Shown one piece after another: positions 53,387 to 63,744 of a DNA stretch of 64,000 nucleotides. The first letter of the stretch is position 1, and every line of letters starts with the position of its first letter. The notes under the pieces are model-generated. The model was not told the origin of the DNA. It did no database searches and was given only the letters and a program-made list of their open reading frames with translations. A program made the translations under genes and the position numbers. Source of the DNA: Paraburkholderia bannensis NBRC 103871 (GTDB lineage Bacteria; Pseudomonadota; Gammaproteobacteria; Burkholderiales; Burkholderiaceae); contig NZ_BAYA01000001.1 in assembly GCF_000685015.1 (NCBI RefSeq), positions 496,001 to 560,000 of the forward strand. Direction: 5' to 3'.

Positions 53387-54415
53387 TTACTGGCTGGCGA
53401 GTTGTGCCTGCGTATAGAAACCGTCCTTCACGACGATATCGGCGTTGCTTTTGGTCAGGAGCGTCGGTTGCAGCAGCACCGTGTCGACCTTCTTCTTGCC
53501 GTTGTCGTATTGCGCGTTGAATGCGGGCTTCTGGCCCTTCGCCAGATCGACGGCAAGCTTCGCCGCTTCGCCTGCGATGAGCTTGAGCGGCTTGTAAACC
53601 GTCATGGTCTGCGTGCCCGCGATCACGCGCTTGACCGCCGCGAGATCGGCGTCCTGGCCCGAAACCGGCACCTTGCCCGCCAGATGCTGTGCGGCCAGCG
53701 CCTGGATCGCGCCGCCTGCCGTGCCGTCGTTCGACGCGACCACGGCGTCGATCTTGTTGTTGTTCGCCGTGAGCGCATCTTCCATGATGCGCAGCGCCGT
53801 CGACGCGCTCCACTCCGGCACCCACTGCTGGCCGACCACCTTGACGTCGCCGCGATCGATGGCGGGCTTGAGCACCTTCAGTTGCCCTTCGCGCAGCATC
53901 TTGGCGTTGTTGTCCGTGGGCGCGCCGCCCAGCAGGAAGTAGTTGCCCTTGGGCTGCGCGTTGAACACGCCTTGGGCCTGCAGTTCGCCGACCTTTTCGT
54001 TGTCGAAGGAGATGTAGGCATCGACATCGGCATCGAGAATCAGGCGGTCGTATGAGACCACCTTGATACCCGCCTTCTTCGCTTCGGCCACGACGTTGCC
54101 GAGCGTCTTCGAATTGAACGGCACAATCACGATCACATCGACGCCGCGCGAAATGAGGTTTTCGATCTGCGAAATCTGGCGCTCCTCACTGGCGTCGGCG
54201 GATTGCACCGAGACCTTCGCGCCCATTTTCTCGGCGGCAGCGACAAAATAATCGCGGTCGCGCGACCAGCGCTCGACGCGCAGATCGTCGATACAGAAGC
54301 CGATCTCCGGATGATCCTTGCTCGCGTGGGCGAGCGGCGCGGCCAGCGACAGGCTGGCAAGCACGGCGCCACAGACGAGCGAACCCAGAACCGAACGACG
54401 TTTGGCGAACTTCAT
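53387..54415 (-). CDS. xylF: D-xylose-binding periplasmic protein XylF
   Basis: 342 residues. Signal peptide ([20 protein letters not shown], cut near AHA-SK), then [60 protein letters not shown] and [20 protein letters not shown]. These match XylF. Third gene of the operon after xylA and xylB; delivers xylose to XylGH. Confidence 0.95.
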   Translation of the reverse strand: MKFAKRRSVLGSLVCGAVLASLSLAAPLAHASKDHPEIGFCIDDLRVERWSRDRDYFVAAAEKMGAKVSVQSADASEERQISQIENLISRGVDVIVIVPFNSKTLGNVVAEAKKAGIKVVSYDRLILDADVDAYISFDNEKVGELQAQGVFNAQPKGNYFLLGGAPTDNNAKMLREGQLKVLKPAIDRGDVKVVGQQWVPEWSASTALRIMEDALTANNNKIDAVVASNDGTAGGAIQALAAQHLAGKVPVSGQDADLAAVKRVIAGTQTMTVYKPLKLIAGEAAKLAVDLAKGQKPAFNAQYDNGKKKVDTVLLQPTLLTKSNADIVVKDGFYTQAQLASQ

Positions 54416-54657
54416 GTCTCCACTCCTCGTGTTATCGCGCGCTGGCCGTGCGATGCGCGGCGGCGGCGCGTCGTTGCGTTATTGAATGGCGTTGCGAGTT
54501 TTCGTGCGAGTTCAGTGCAAACTGCGATGAAACGGCGCGCACGTTCCCACGCGCGCCAGCGCAATCGTGGCGGCGCGAGGATCGGACGCGGTACGGCAAG
54601 GGACTACGTTATTGCGGTCTTGCGATAAAGCGGGTTTAAATAATCCGAGCGCCTAAT

Positions 54658-56148
54658 TCAAGCGCCGCCAGCAAACACCGGTTCGAGCGCGCGATAAAGC
54701 GCACCGAATGTCGGGCGGCGCGCCTCGCGATACCACGCGTGGCGCGCGGCATCGGGTTCGCGCACGGCCAGCACGGGTGGTTGCGGACACACCGATTCGA
54801 GCGAAGCATCCGGTTCGGCTGCAAGATGCGCGAGACGCGCCGCGCCCAGCGCCGGGCCGACTTCGCCGCCCGCGCGCAGCGTGAGCGCACGCCCGCTGAT
54901 ATCGGCGAGCATCTGCGTCCAGTAGGCGCTGCGCGAGCCGCCGCCGATCACCGTGATCGTCTGCGGCACGAGGCCCGCTGCATGCAGCGCATCCATGCCG
55001 TCGAGCAGCGCGAAACCCACGCCTTCGAGCGTCGCATTGGCGAGATCGGCACGCGACGTCTGGGGCGTCATGCCGTAGAACACGCCTTTGGCGTTGACGT
55101 TGTTGTGCGGCGTGCGCTCACCGCTCAGGTAAGACAGGAACCAGGGACGGCGCGCGTCGAGATCGGCATCCGTATGGGCTTCGGCATCGGCGAGCAGCGC
55201 GGCTACGCTTTCGTGGCCCGTCAACTGCGCGGTGAAGTCGAGGCAACTGGCTGCGTTGAGCATCACCGACATCAGGTGCCACGTGTGCGGCAAGGCGTGA
55301 CAGAAGCTATGCACCGCAGAATCGGGATTGGCGAGAAAGCCGTCCGAGACCGCGAAATAGACGCCCGACGTGCCGAGCGACAGCATCGCGTCGCCCGGAC
55401 GCACGATGCCTACGCCCACCGCGCCCGCAGCGTTGTCGCCACCGCCCGCCACCACGGGAATCTCGCGCAGGCCGAATTCGCGTGCGATATCGGCGCTCAG
55501 CTTGCCGGTGATCTGATTGCCCTCGAAAACCTCGGGCATTTGCGCACGCGTGAGCCCGCAGGCGTCCAGCAGCGCGTCACTGTAATCGCGTTTGGCCACG
55601 TCGAGCCAGAGCGTGCCCGCCGCGTCCGAAGGATCGGTGGCGAACACGCCCGTCAGCAGCCAGCGCAGATAGTCTTTCGGCAGGAGCACATGCGCGATGC
55701 GCGCGAAAATCTCCGGCTCGTGTTTCTTCACCCACAGCAGCTTGGGTGCGGTGAAACCCGGCATGGCGAGATTGCCCGCCAAGGCGTGCAGCTCGGGCGC
55801 TGCTCGCTCCAGCTCAATACATTCGGTATCCGAACGACCGTCGTTCCAGAGAATCGCTGGGCGCAGCACCTCGCCTTTCGCGTCGAGCAAAGTCGCGCCG
55901 TGCATCTGCCCGGTCAGGCCGAGCGCTTCAATGCCGTTCGTGTCGATGCCGTTACGGCGCACCGTATCGAGCAGATCGTGCAGCGCGCGCTGCGTGGCGC
56001 GCCACCAGTCCTGCGGCGCCTGTTCTGACCAGCGCGGCTGCGGGCGGCTCGCCGTGAGCGGCGCGCTCGCGCTGCCGAGCACGTCGCCCGCGCGGTCGAG
56101 CAGCACCGCCTTTACACCCGACGTGCCGAGGTCGATACCGATAAACAT
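54658..56148 (-). CDS. xylB: xylulokinase XylB
   Basis: 496 residues from ATG at 56146-56148. FGGY kinase motifs: MFIGIDLGTSGVKAVLLDRA, LGLTGQMHGATLLD, GGGDNAAGAVGVGIVRPGD, and ITVIGGGSRSAYWTQMLADI. Phosphorylates D-xylulose to xylulose 5-phosphate, the second step after xylose isomerase. Lies directly after xylA on the same strand. Confidence 0.95.
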   Translation of the reverse strand: MFIGIDLGTSGVKAVLLDRAGDVLGSASAPLTASRPQPRWSEQAPQDWWRATQRALHDLLDTVRRNGIDTNGIEALGLTGQMHGATLLDAKGEVLRPAILWNDGRSDTECIELERAAPELHALAGNLAMPGFTAPKLLWVKKHEPEIFARIAHVLLPKDYLRWLLTGVFATDPSDAAGTLWLDVAKRDYSDALLDACGLTRAQMPEVFEGNQITGKLSADIAREFGLREIPVVAGGGDNAAGAVGVGIVRPGDAMLSLGTSGVYFAVSDGFLANPDSAVHSFCHALPHTWHLMSVMLNAASCLDFTAQLTGHESVAALLADAEAHTDADLDARRPWFLSYLSGERTPHNNVNAKGVFYGMTPQTSRADLANATLEGVGFALLDGMDALHAAGLVPQTITVIGGGSRSAYWTQMLADISGRALTLRAGGEVGPALGAARLAHLAAEPDASLESVCPQPPVLAVREPDAARHAWYREARRPTFGALYRALEPVFAGGA

Positions 56149-56237
56149 GTCTCCATCCTTTTTTCTTTGCTGCCCTGCTGCTTGCAGGACATGCAGGCCG
56201 GCGCTGCAAACAGCACCGGCTGCCATCACGGCCGCGT

Positions 56238-57560
56238 TTAGCGCTGGCCGTAAATCGCCTGGTTGACGACGTTTTCCAGGCGCTCCTGCTGTCCGCTCGC
56301 GTGCTGCGGATTCATGCCGTGCGCGGCGGCGTCGGCGGCCAGCGACGACAGCGAATAGCCACCCGAAAGAATCTTGCGGCCGAACTCCGTATCCCAGCCC
56401 GCGTAGCGCTGACGCTTGAACTGTTCGAGCCGGTCGTTCTCGACCAGCACCGCTGCGCGCTCCAGCGCAATCGCCAGTACGTCGATCGCGCCCACGTGGC
56501 CGTAGAACATGTCTTCCGGCGCGCTGCTCTGGCGGCGCACCTTGGCGTCGAAATTCATCCCGCCGGTCGTGAAGCCGCCATGGCGCAGGATCTCGTAGAA
56601 AGCGAGCGTGAGTTCCTCGACGCTATTGGGAAATTGATCCGTGTCCCAGCCGTTTTGCGGATCGCCGCGGTTCGCATCGACGCTGCCGAACACGTTGAGC
56701 GCATACGCCATGGCGATTTCATGATGGAACGAATGACCCGCGAGGGTCGCGTGATTGGCTTCGATGTTCACGCGGATTTCGTTCTGCAGTCCGTACTGCG
56801 TGAGGAATCCATGGACGGTCGCGACGTCGTAGTCGTACTGGTGCTTGGTCGGCTCCTGCGGCTTCGGCTCGATCAGCAGCGCGCCCTTGAAGCCGATGCG
56901 CTCCTTGTGTTCCACCACCATCGCCAGGAAGCGCGCAAACTGTTCGCGCTCGTGCACGAGGTCGGTGTTGAGCAGCGTGTCGTAGCCTTCGCGGCCGCCC
57001 CACAGCACGTAGTTCTCGCCGCCGAGCTTGTGCGTCGCGTCGAGCGCGTTGCACACCTGCGTCGCCGCATACGCGAACACTTCGGGGTTCGGGCTGGTGG
57101 CCGCGCCGCCCGCATAGCGCGGGTGCGAGAACAGGTTCGCCGTGCCCCACAGCAGCTTCATGCCGCTCGCCTGCTGCTTCTCGCCCAGGTAGCCCACCAT
57201 GCGCGCGAAGTTTTCCTTGTAGTCCTTCAGATCCTTGCCTTCGGGCGCGACGTCGGTGTCGTGGAAGGTGTAGTACGGCACGCCGAGCTTCGTGAAAAAC
57301 TCGAAGGCCGCATCGGCTTTTTGATGGGCGCGCTCCATGGCGTCGCCCGGCTGCTGCCACGGCCGGTTGAAGGTGCCCTGCCCGAAGATATCGACGCCCG
57401 GCCACACAAACGAATGCCAGTAGCACACGGCGATGCGCAGATGCTCTTCGAGCGTCTTGCCGAGCACTTTCTTCGTGCGGTCATAGTGGTGGTACGCAAG
57501 CGGATTGTCCGATTGCGGGCCTTCGTAGCGAATCGCGGGAATGGCTTCGAAATACGACAT
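56238..57560 (-). CDS. xylA: xylose isomerase XylA
   Basis: 440 residues. [78 protein letters not shown] and [20 protein letters not shown] supply the catalytic His/Asp and metal-binding residues of class II xylose isomerases. Converts D-xylose to D-xylulose. First gene of the operon, transcribed away from xylR; a XylR-like site lies in the 270-bp gap upstream. Confidence 0.97.
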   Translation of the reverse strand: MSYFEAIPAIRYEGPQSDNPLAYHHYDRTKKVLGKTLEEHLRIAVCYWHSFVWPGVDIFGQGTFNRPWQQPGDAMERAHQKADAAFEFFTKLGVPYYTFHDTDVAPEGKDLKDYKENFARMVGYLGEKQQASGMKLLWGTANLFSHPRYAGGAATSPNPEVFAYAATQVCNALDATHKLGGENYVLWGGREGYDTLLNTDLVHEREQFARFLAMVVEHKERIGFKGALLIEPKPQEPTKHQYDYDVATVHGFLTQYGLQNEIRVNIEANHATLAGHSFHHEIAMAYALNVFGSVDANRGDPQNGWDTDQFPNSVEELTLAFYEILRHGGFTTGGMNFDAKVRRQSSAPEDMFYGHVGAIDVLAIALERAAVLVENDRLEQFKRQRYAGWDTEFGRKILSGGYSLSSLAADAAAHGMNPQHASGQQERLENVVNQAIYGQR

Positions 57561-57643
57561 GGCGTCTCCATTTAATGTTGCGGCGCATCAGCGCAGCGCC
57601 CGGCAAGGTGACGCCATACTGCCCGCCTCGCCGGGCGAGCGGC

Positions 57644-57658
57644 AATTGCGAAATTGCG
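57644..57658. promoter_or_regulatory. candidate XylR-binding repeats
   Basis: AATTGCG (57644-57650) and AAATTGCG (57651-57658) are direct repeats 90 bp upstream of xylA and 175 bp from xylR, resembling the paired half-sites of XylR I-boxes. Confidence 0.5.
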
Positions 57659-57833
57659 CGAGGCGAATAATGTTTCCTGCCAGCGCGCTGCTTTGTTCGC
57701 GCGCACGCGGCGCACCCGGCCTAAAATAACCAGACGCTTAAAAAGGAGCCGCCGCGCATTTTCATCGCGCGCGCCGCATTCAAGACGGAGACACTCGCGG
57801 AACTGACCGCGAAACCCTTACGCGCGCCACGCC

Positions 57834-59096
57834 ATGAACCGTGCCCCCGCTTCCCCGACGCCCCATCCCGCGCACGCCGCCCACGCCGCCCATCCGGCTC
57901 ATCGGATTGCGCTGCTGTTCAACGCGAACAAGGTGTACGACCGCGAGATCATCGCGGGCATTGGCCACTATTTGCGCTCGACGCGCGTGGCCTGGGATCT
58001 GTTTCTCGAAGAGGATTTTCGCTGCCGGCTCGATGGCATCGAGCGCTTCGATGGCGATGGCATCATCGCCGACTTCGACGACCCCGCCGTCGCTGCCGCG
58101 TTGCAGGATTCGCCGCTGCCTGTTGTGGCCGTCGGCTCGTCGTTCGAGGATGCGCAGCAGTACCCCGCCGGACTGCCCTATATCGCCACCGATAACCGCA
58201 AGCTCGTTTCGCTCGCGTGGACGCACCTGATCGGCGCGGGCCTGCCGCATCTGGCGATGTACAGCCTGCCTGTCGCGCAGGAAAACCGCTGGGCGCAGGA
58301 GCGCGAACTGGCCTTCGAAGCACTCGCGCGCGAGGAAGGCATGCAGGCGCCGGTGTTCAGGGGACTCGCCACCAGCGCACCGTCATGGAACCAGGCAAGC
58401 GAGCAGTTGCGCGAATGGCTGCATGCGTTGCCCAAGCCCGTGGGCGTGATCGCCGTGACCGATGCGCGTGCGCGCCATCTGCTGCAAGCGTGCCTCGTGC
58501 ATGGCATCGCCGTGCCCGAGCAGGTCGCGATCATCGGCATCGATAACGACCCGCTCACCCGCACGCTCACGCGCATTCCGATTTCGTCCGTGATCCAGGG
58601 CACCGAGGAAATGGGCAAGACGGCCGCGCACTTGCTGCACCAGATGCTGCGCGGCGCGCGTTTTCCTGGCCGCAGGATCCTGGTGCCGCCGGTCGGCATC
58701 AACGTGCTCGCATCGACGAAGCACGAATCCCTGTCGAGCCCGCACGTCATGCGCGCGCGGCATTTCATCCGCCAGTATGCGTGCCAGGGCATCAAGACCG
58801 AACAGGTCGCCGATTACGTGGGCGTGTCGCGCTCGTCGCTCGAAGAATATTTTCGGCGCGAGTTGCAGTGCACCGTCCATCAGGAGATCCTGCGGCACAA
58901 GCTCGATGCGGCGAAGGCAATGCTCGCGAGCCGCGACGCGTCGAGCGCCGAAGTCGCGATCCGCTGCGGCTTCACCTCGCTGCAATACATGTACGCGGTG
59001 TTCCGGCGCGAACTGGGCTGCACGCCGCGCGAGTATCAGGACAGCGTGGCGGCGCCCTCGCCCTCGCCCTCGCCTTCGCGTGCCTCATCGTCGTGA
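57834..59096 (+). CDS. xylR: xylose operon activator XylR (AraC family)
   Basis: 420 residues. The N-terminal part is LacI/PBP-like and binds xylose: FNANKVYDREIIAGIGHYLR, LPYIATDNRKLVSLAWTHLI, VAIIGIDNDPLTRTLTRIPI SSV. The C-terminal AraC domain has VADYVGVSRSSLEEYFRREL and SAEVAIRCGFTSLQYMYAVF RRELGCTPREYQ. Two oddities are repeats at the ends: His/Ala-rich HAAHAAHPAH and PSPSPSPS. Divergent from xylA. Confidence 0.95.
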   Translation: MNRAPASPTPHPAHAAHAAHPAHRIALLFNANKVYDREIIAGIGHYLRSTRVAWDLFLEEDFRCRLDGIERFDGDGIIADFDDPAVAAALQDSPLPVVAVGSSFEDAQQYPAGLPYIATDNRKLVSLAWTHLIGAGLPHLAMYSLPVAQENRWAQERELAFEALAREEGMQAPVFRGLATSAPSWNQASEQLREWLHALPKPVGVIAVTDARARHLLQACLVHGIAVPEQVAIIGIDNDPLTRTLTRIPISSVIQGTEEMGKTAAHLLHQMLRGARFPGRRILVPPVGINVLASTKHESLSSPHVMRARHFIRQYACQGIKTEQVADYVGVSRSSLEEYFRRELQCTVHQEILRHKLDAAKAMLASRDASSAEVAIRCGFTSLQYMYAVFRRELGCTPREYQDSVAAPSPSPSPSRASSS

Positions 59097-59151
59097 CATC
59101 GAACTGAATCTGACCGGCTAGCGGCCTTCCGACTTCCACCATTCAAGCCAC

Positions 59152-60237
59152 ATGAACAACCCACTGCACATGAGCCCGATCAGCGTCGAATCCTGGGGCG
59201 CGCTGCCTGGCGGCGATACCTGCCGGCTCTACACGCTGCGCAACGCGCAGGACATGAAACTGGCGATCAGCGACCTCGGCGCGACGCTGGTTTCGTGGCA
59301 TGCACCCGATCGCGCGGGACGGCTCGCCGATATTCTGCTTGGCCACGACACGCCCACCGCGTACCTGAACGCGAGCACTTACATGGGCGGGCTGATCGGG
59401 CGCTGGGCCAACCGCATCGCGGGCGCACGCTTCACGCTTGACGGCATCGAGCACGCGCTCGATCGCAACGAGAACGGCAACCTGCTGCACGGCGGCGCGA
59501 ACGGCTTTCACCGCGCGCTCTGGCAGGTCGAGGAAGATCGCGGCGCGCTGGTGATGCGCCTTGATTCGCCCGAGGGCGACGGCGGATTTCCGGGCAATGT
59601 GAGCGTCCAGGTGCGCTACTCGCTCGACGACGATGGGACGCTGACGATCGACTACGAAGGCGTCACGGACGCGCCCACGGCGCTCAACCTCACGAGCCAC
59701 GGCTATTTCAACCTGAGCGGCGAAGCGGGTGCGGACATTCGCGGCCACATTCTGACGATCGATGCGGACGCGTTTTTCGAAGTCGATGAACGGATGATCC
59801 CGACTGGCATGGCGGACGTGTCGGGCAGCGCCTTCGACTTCCGGCACGGCGCGCCGCTGGGCGCGCGGCTGGACTGGCCACACGCGCAACTCGCGCGCGC
59901 CCGCGGCGTCGATCATTGCTACGTGCTGCGCGGCGGCGAGCTGGCCGGACAGCCGCACACGTTGCGCCAGGTGGCGAGCGTGTACGAGCCGGGCAGCGGG
60001 CGCGAGCTGACGGTCGCGACCGACCAGCGCGGGCTGCAATGCTATACGGGGAATTATCTGGAGGGCCAGCCGGGACGCCACGGCGCGCCGTGCGTGAAGC
60101 ACGCCGGCTTGTGCCTCGAAGCGGGTGGCTTCCCGAACCAGATCAATATGGCGTCGCCCGACTGCGACGACGCCGTGTTGCGCCCAGGCGGCACCTACCG
60201 CCAGGTGACCCAGTACAAGCTGGGCGTGCGCGCCTGA
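59152..60237 (+). CDS. aldose 1-epimerase (GalM-like)
   Basis: 361 residues. LGATLVSWHAPDRAGRLADI, YMGGLIGRWANRIAGARFTL, NLLHGGANGFHRALWQVEED, NLTSHGYFNLSG and CLEAGGFPNQIN supply the catalytic His (SHGYFNL) and Glu (LEAGG...). Interconverts alpha and beta aldoses. 55 bp after xylR on the same strand, so it likely serves xylose mutarotation. Confidence 0.93.
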   Translation: MNNPLHMSPISVESWGALPGGDTCRLYTLRNAQDMKLAISDLGATLVSWHAPDRAGRLADILLGHDTPTAYLNASTYMGGLIGRWANRIAGARFTLDGIEHALDRNENGNLLHGGANGFHRALWQVEEDRGALVMRLDSPEGDGGFPGNVSVQVRYSLDDDGTLTIDYEGVTDAPTALNLTSHGYFNLSGEAGADIRGHILTIDADAFFEVDERMIPTGMADVSGSAFDFRHGAPLGARLDWPHAQLARARGVDHCYVLRGGELAGQPHTLRQVASVYEPGSGRELTVATDQRGLQCYTGNYLEGQPGRHGAPCVKHAGLCLEAGGFPNQINMASPDCDDAVLRPGGTYRQVTQYKLGVRA

Positions 60238-60254
60238 AGCCGGCCTAAGAGCGC

Positions 60255-61115
60255 TTAAGAGACCTTGTCGTACTGGTAGACGCCGCGGCCCGTCTTGCGG
60301 CCCAGCTGGCCCGCCGACACCATCTCGCGCAGCAGCGGGCAGGCGCGATACTTCGAGTCGCCGAAGTCCTTCAGGAACACGTCCATCACCGAAAGACACA
60401 CGTCGAGTCCGATCAGGTCGGCAAGCGCCAGCGGCCCGATCGGATGGTTCGCGCCCAGCTTCATGCCTGCGTCGATTTCCTCGGCGCTCGCCACGCCTTC
60501 GGCCAGCACGAAGAAGGCTTCGTTGATCATCGGCACGAGGATGCGGTTGACGACGAAGCCCGGCGCATTCTTCACGCCGATCGGCGTCTTGTCCAGGCGC
60601 TGCGCGAGCTCGCGCACGGCGTCCGCGACATCGGCGCGGGTTTGCAGGCCGCGAATCACCTCCACGAGCGGCATCATCGGCACCGGGTTGAAGAAGTGCA
60701 TGCCGATGAAGCGCGAGGGCTCGGCCAGCGTGGTGGCCAGCGCCGTGATCGAGATGGACGAGGTGTTCGACGCAATGATCGCGTCCGCGCGTGCGGCCGC
60801 CTCGATCTGCTTGAGGATGCGCGTCTTGAGTTCGGCGTTCTCGGTGGCCGCCTCGATCACGAGATCGGCGCTGGACAGGCGCGCGTAGTCCGTCGAGGTT
60901 TCGATGCGCTTGAGCGCCGCATCGCGCACGGCGGCGTCGAGCTTGCCCTTCGAGACGAGACGCTCAAGGCTGTGCGCGAGCGTGGCCACGCCCCGCTCCA
61001 GCGCCGCGTCGGTCACGTCGATCATCACCGCCTTCAGGCCCGCGACGGCCACCGCCTGCGCGATGCCGTTGCCCATGGTGCCCGCTCCCACGATCCCCAC
61101 TGTTTCGATTGCCAT
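60255..61115 (-). CDS. hbd: 3-hydroxybutyryl-CoA dehydrogenase
   Basis: 286 residues. NAD-binding GIVGAGTMGNGIAQAVAVAG, then ASNTSSISITALATTLAEPS, FIGMHFFNPVPMMPLVEVIR and KTPIGVKNAPGFVVNRILVP; C-terminal domain GANHPIGPLALADLIGLDVC. Single-domain 3-hydroxyacyl-CoA dehydrogenase of short-chain type (Hbd/PaaH), acting in butyrate/PHB or phenylacetate metabolism. Isolated gene. Confidence 0.94.
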   Translation of the reverse strand: MAIETVGIVGAGTMGNGIAQAVAVAGLKAVMIDVTDAALERGVATLAHSLERLVSKGKLDAAVRDAALKRIETSTDYARLSSADLVIEAATENAELKTRILKQIEAAARADAIIASNTSSISITALATTLAEPSRFIGMHFFNPVPMMPLVEVIRGLQTRADVADAVRELAQRLDKTPIGVKNAPGFVVNRILVPMINEAFFVLAEGVASAEEIDAGMKLGANHPIGPLALADLIGLDVCLSVMDVFLKDFGDSKYRACPLLREMVSAGQLGRKTGRGVYQYDKVS

Positions 61116-61324
61116 GCCTTGCTCCTCACTCCTTTATCTGCGACGCCGGTACATCGTCTATGGAAAACCGGTGATGCCGTGCACGTTGTGCAGTGCATCA
61201 TAAGCAGAGAGTGTAACGGGTTGCGCGGCGCGAGGGTGGCCAGACGACAGGGGGTCATACCGGGGGGGGAGCGATGCGGGGGCCGATGCGCGGTACGGCG
61301 GACGGGAGCGCCCGCCGCAGCGGC

Positions 61325-61891
61325 CTAGAAGTTGTATTGCACGTAGATCTGGCTGAAGTTCAGGCCGGGGTTCGGCGTCTTGATGTCGGCGTTCGAGATG
61401 TGCTGGAAGCGAAATCCCGCCTGGTAATTCTGGTGCTCGCCAAACTGCGCGCCAATGCCCACCATGTCCGCGAACTGAAACGCGGTGGACATCGTGCGAT
61501 CGGGGGTGAGCTCAACGTGCGTGAGCACGCGTATGCCCACGCCGGCCTCGATAAACGGCCGTATCCAGCCCGAATCCTTGATAAAGCGGAATACCGGCGT
61601 CACGCCGAACTCCCAGATATTCGGCTGCGACGCGGCGAGTTCGTCGAGTTTCCAGTAGGCGGCGTGAAACTCGCCCACCACCGTGAAATGGAAGCCGGCG
61701 ATATGCCACCACTGCAAGCCCGGATCCCAGACCAGGCCAAGATCGAGCTTCTTCACGTCATGATCCGCAACGCCCGCGCCAAGCTGTACGCCGAACTGAT
61801 CGGCGTGCGCCGCCGCTGCTCCAAAGGCAAGCGCCGCCGCGAACGCACAACGCGTCAGCCGGGCCTGCCACGCCCTTTTTCTTTCTGTCAT
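61325..61891 (-). CDS. pagL: PagL-like lipid A 3-O-deacylase
   Basis: 188 residues from ATG at 61889-61891, chosen for its GGGGA site. Signal peptide ending AHA-DQ, then beta-barrel strands and the PagL active site: FRFQHISNADIKTPNPGLNF supplies His and Ser, with a Glu/Asp nearby. It ends YVQYNF, an outer-membrane C-terminal aromatic. PagL removes the 3-O acyl chain of lipid A in the outer membrane. Confidence 0.9.
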   Translation of the reverse strand: MTERKRAWQARLTRCAFAAALAFGAAAAHADQFGVQLGAGVADHDVKKLDLGLVWDPGLQWWHIAGFHFTVVGEFHAAYWKLDELAASQPNIWEFGVTPVFRFIKDSGWIRPFIEAGVGIRVLTHVELTPDRTMSTAFQFADMVGIGAQFGEHQNYQAGFRFQHISNADIKTPNPGLNFSQIYVQYNF

Positions 61892-62383
61892 GAACATCCC
61901 CGAAAAGGAACGACACTTCACGACGAGGCCGTTGCACGGCCTGCTCTCCCTTGCTACGGGTTTCTACTGCGCCACTGCGCGCGTAAGCGGACGCAGCAAA
62001 ATCCGTTGCTGTTGAAAACGGCTTCGCAAGTACTTCGTTTGACTGACAGCCGTTTGCAAATAAGTAATGCAAAGTGCCGCCCAGTGTAGACGCGATTTAA
62101 CAAGTCCGCTTGTTCGCTCGCACACGCCCGCATAGCAATGCTGAAGCTGACTTCTGGCTTTCAAGGGGGCGACGGGAACTGCAATGGGAATCACTCGCAG
62201 ATAATCGCCGCCATTACTTCTGAATAATGGCGGCGATTATTGTTTTAAAACGGCGAGGATCAAAGAGCACAAATGTGCGATTGAATGGCGCGGGCAAACG
62301 CGGAGAATGATTGCCCGTCAAAGCGATATCGTTGCGCACACATCGATGTGCGCGCAACGACAAGTATGGAGTGAAAGACGGAT
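61892..62383. other. 492-bp gap with a 16-bp perfect hairpin
   Basis: No supported gene. ATAATCGCCGCCATTA (62201-62216) and TAATGGCGGCGATTAT (62225-62240), a perfect 16-bp stem with an 8-base loop, followed by TGTTTTAAAA on the plus side. Expected to stop transcription from either side; it lies downstream of the DMT gene on the minus strand. Confidence 0.8.
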
Positions 62384-63322
62384 TTACTGTTTGGCGCCTG
62401 CGCGATCGGTACGCGGGCCGAGACCTGGCAGACGCTTGATGAAACCGGTCGCGAGCGCCGTACCCACGAGAATCGTGAAGCATGCTTCGGCCATGCCGAT
62501 CGACACGCGTTCGCCCAGGAAAATCGCCCCCCAGAGAATGCCAAAAATGGGGATCACGAACGTCACGGTGATCGTGCGCGCGGGCCCGATCGCCGCAATC
62601 AGGCGGAAGAACATCAGGTACGCGAGGCCGGTGCACACGATGCCCAGCGCGAGCGCCGCGCCCCACGCATGCAGCGACACCGCAGCATGAGGCCATGTGG
62701 CGACAGCGAACGGCGCAAGCACGATCGCCGCGGCAGTCATCGTCCCGGCGGCGACGGTGAGTGAATCGACGCCGGTCAGGTGGCGCTTGGTGAGGCTAGC
62801 CGCGACGCCATAGAGCGCTGACGCAACCAGCGCGGCGAGCGCGGCCAGCAAGGTCGCCGACGTGCTCGCGCCGTCACCGGCGCGCGTGGCGATCTGATCC
62901 CAGACCAGCGCCAGCACGCCGACAAAGCCGATCACGAGACCAACGATGCGCGGGCCGCTCAAACGATCCTTGAGCCAGACATAGGCCACCACGGCGCCGA
63001 ACAGCGGCGTGGTCGCATTGATCACCGAAGTCACGCCCGCGGACAGCGTGAGTTCCGCCCACGCGAACAGGCAAAACGGCGCCGCCGAATTGAGGATGCC
63101 GACCACGAGCAGCGGCCAGGCGCGTGCGCGAAGGGTTGCCAGCGCTTCGCGCGGCGGACGGCGCGAAAACAGCACGAGCAGCAGGAACAGCGCGCCGATA
63201 CCGACGCGCAACGCCATCAGCGGCGCCACGCCCAGATCGACCACGCCGACGCGGATAAACAGAAACGAGCTGCCCCAGAGGGAAGCGAGAAAAATGAGCT
63301 GAGCGAGTTGGATCGGATTCAT
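62384..63322 (-). CDS. EamA/DMT-family exporter
   Basis: 312 residues, ten membrane helices, two EamA domains: FLASLWGSSFLFIRVGVVDL G in the first and IPIFGILWGAIFLGERVSIG MAEACFTILVGTALA in the second. AELTLSAGVTSVINATTPLF is a typical helix 4 region. Likely exports a metabolite; substrate unknown. Confidence 0.88.
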   Translation of the reverse strand: MNPIQLAQLIFLASLWGSSFLFIRVGVVDLGVAPLMALRVGIGALFLLLVLFSRRPPREALATLRARAWPLLVVGILNSAAPFCLFAWAELTLSAGVTSVINATTPLFGAVVAYVWLKDRLSGPRIVGLVIGFVGVLALVWDQIATRAGDGASTSATLLAALAALVASALYGVAASLTKRHLTGVDSLTVAAGTMTAAAIVLAPFAVATWPHAAVSLHAWGAALALGIVCTGLAYLMFFRLIAAIGPARTITVTFVIPIFGILWGAIFLGERVSIGMAEACFTILVGTALATGFIKRLPGLGPRTDRAGAKQ

Positions 63323-63351
63323 GGGAGTGGCGCGGGGGCGCGCTCTGTTAT

Positions 63352-63401
63352 GCCTGGTATCGCCGGGTGTTGCCGGCTATCGCCTGGTATTGCCGCGTTT
63401 T
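63352..63401. repeat. five tandem 10-bp imperfect repeats
   Basis: GCCTGGTATC, GCCGGGTGTT, GCCGGCTATC, GCCTGGTATT, GCCGCGTTTT: consecutive decamers with a conserved GCC and variable remainder, directly upstream of the DMT start. Same 10-bp periodic style as the phage array but unrelated sequence. Confidence 0.7.
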
Positions 63402-63744
63402 GCTTGTCGACGTGAAGCGTCCGGGCATGGCCGCATTTGCCGCGAAGGCGCAATGCGCGGAACCCGCATGTTGTCGCCATAACGGCGCCATGCGGAACGT
63501 GACAGAAACACCGGCGGAATTGCGCTAATCGTAAGCGGCGCGGCGTGTCTCTCATAGCGAATCATTCTCATCGATATGTGAGAAAAACTAACAGCCGATT
63601 CTTGCTCAGTTATTCTCGACTTACGCGACGCTAACCTTATGAATTCAAAGCGTTAACAGTCTGAGGAAAGGTCTGGCGCTATGTGCGGGAGCCCACATAA
63701 CGGGGAAAACGGGCGGCGTAGATTGCGTGCAAAGGAGAACCGAG

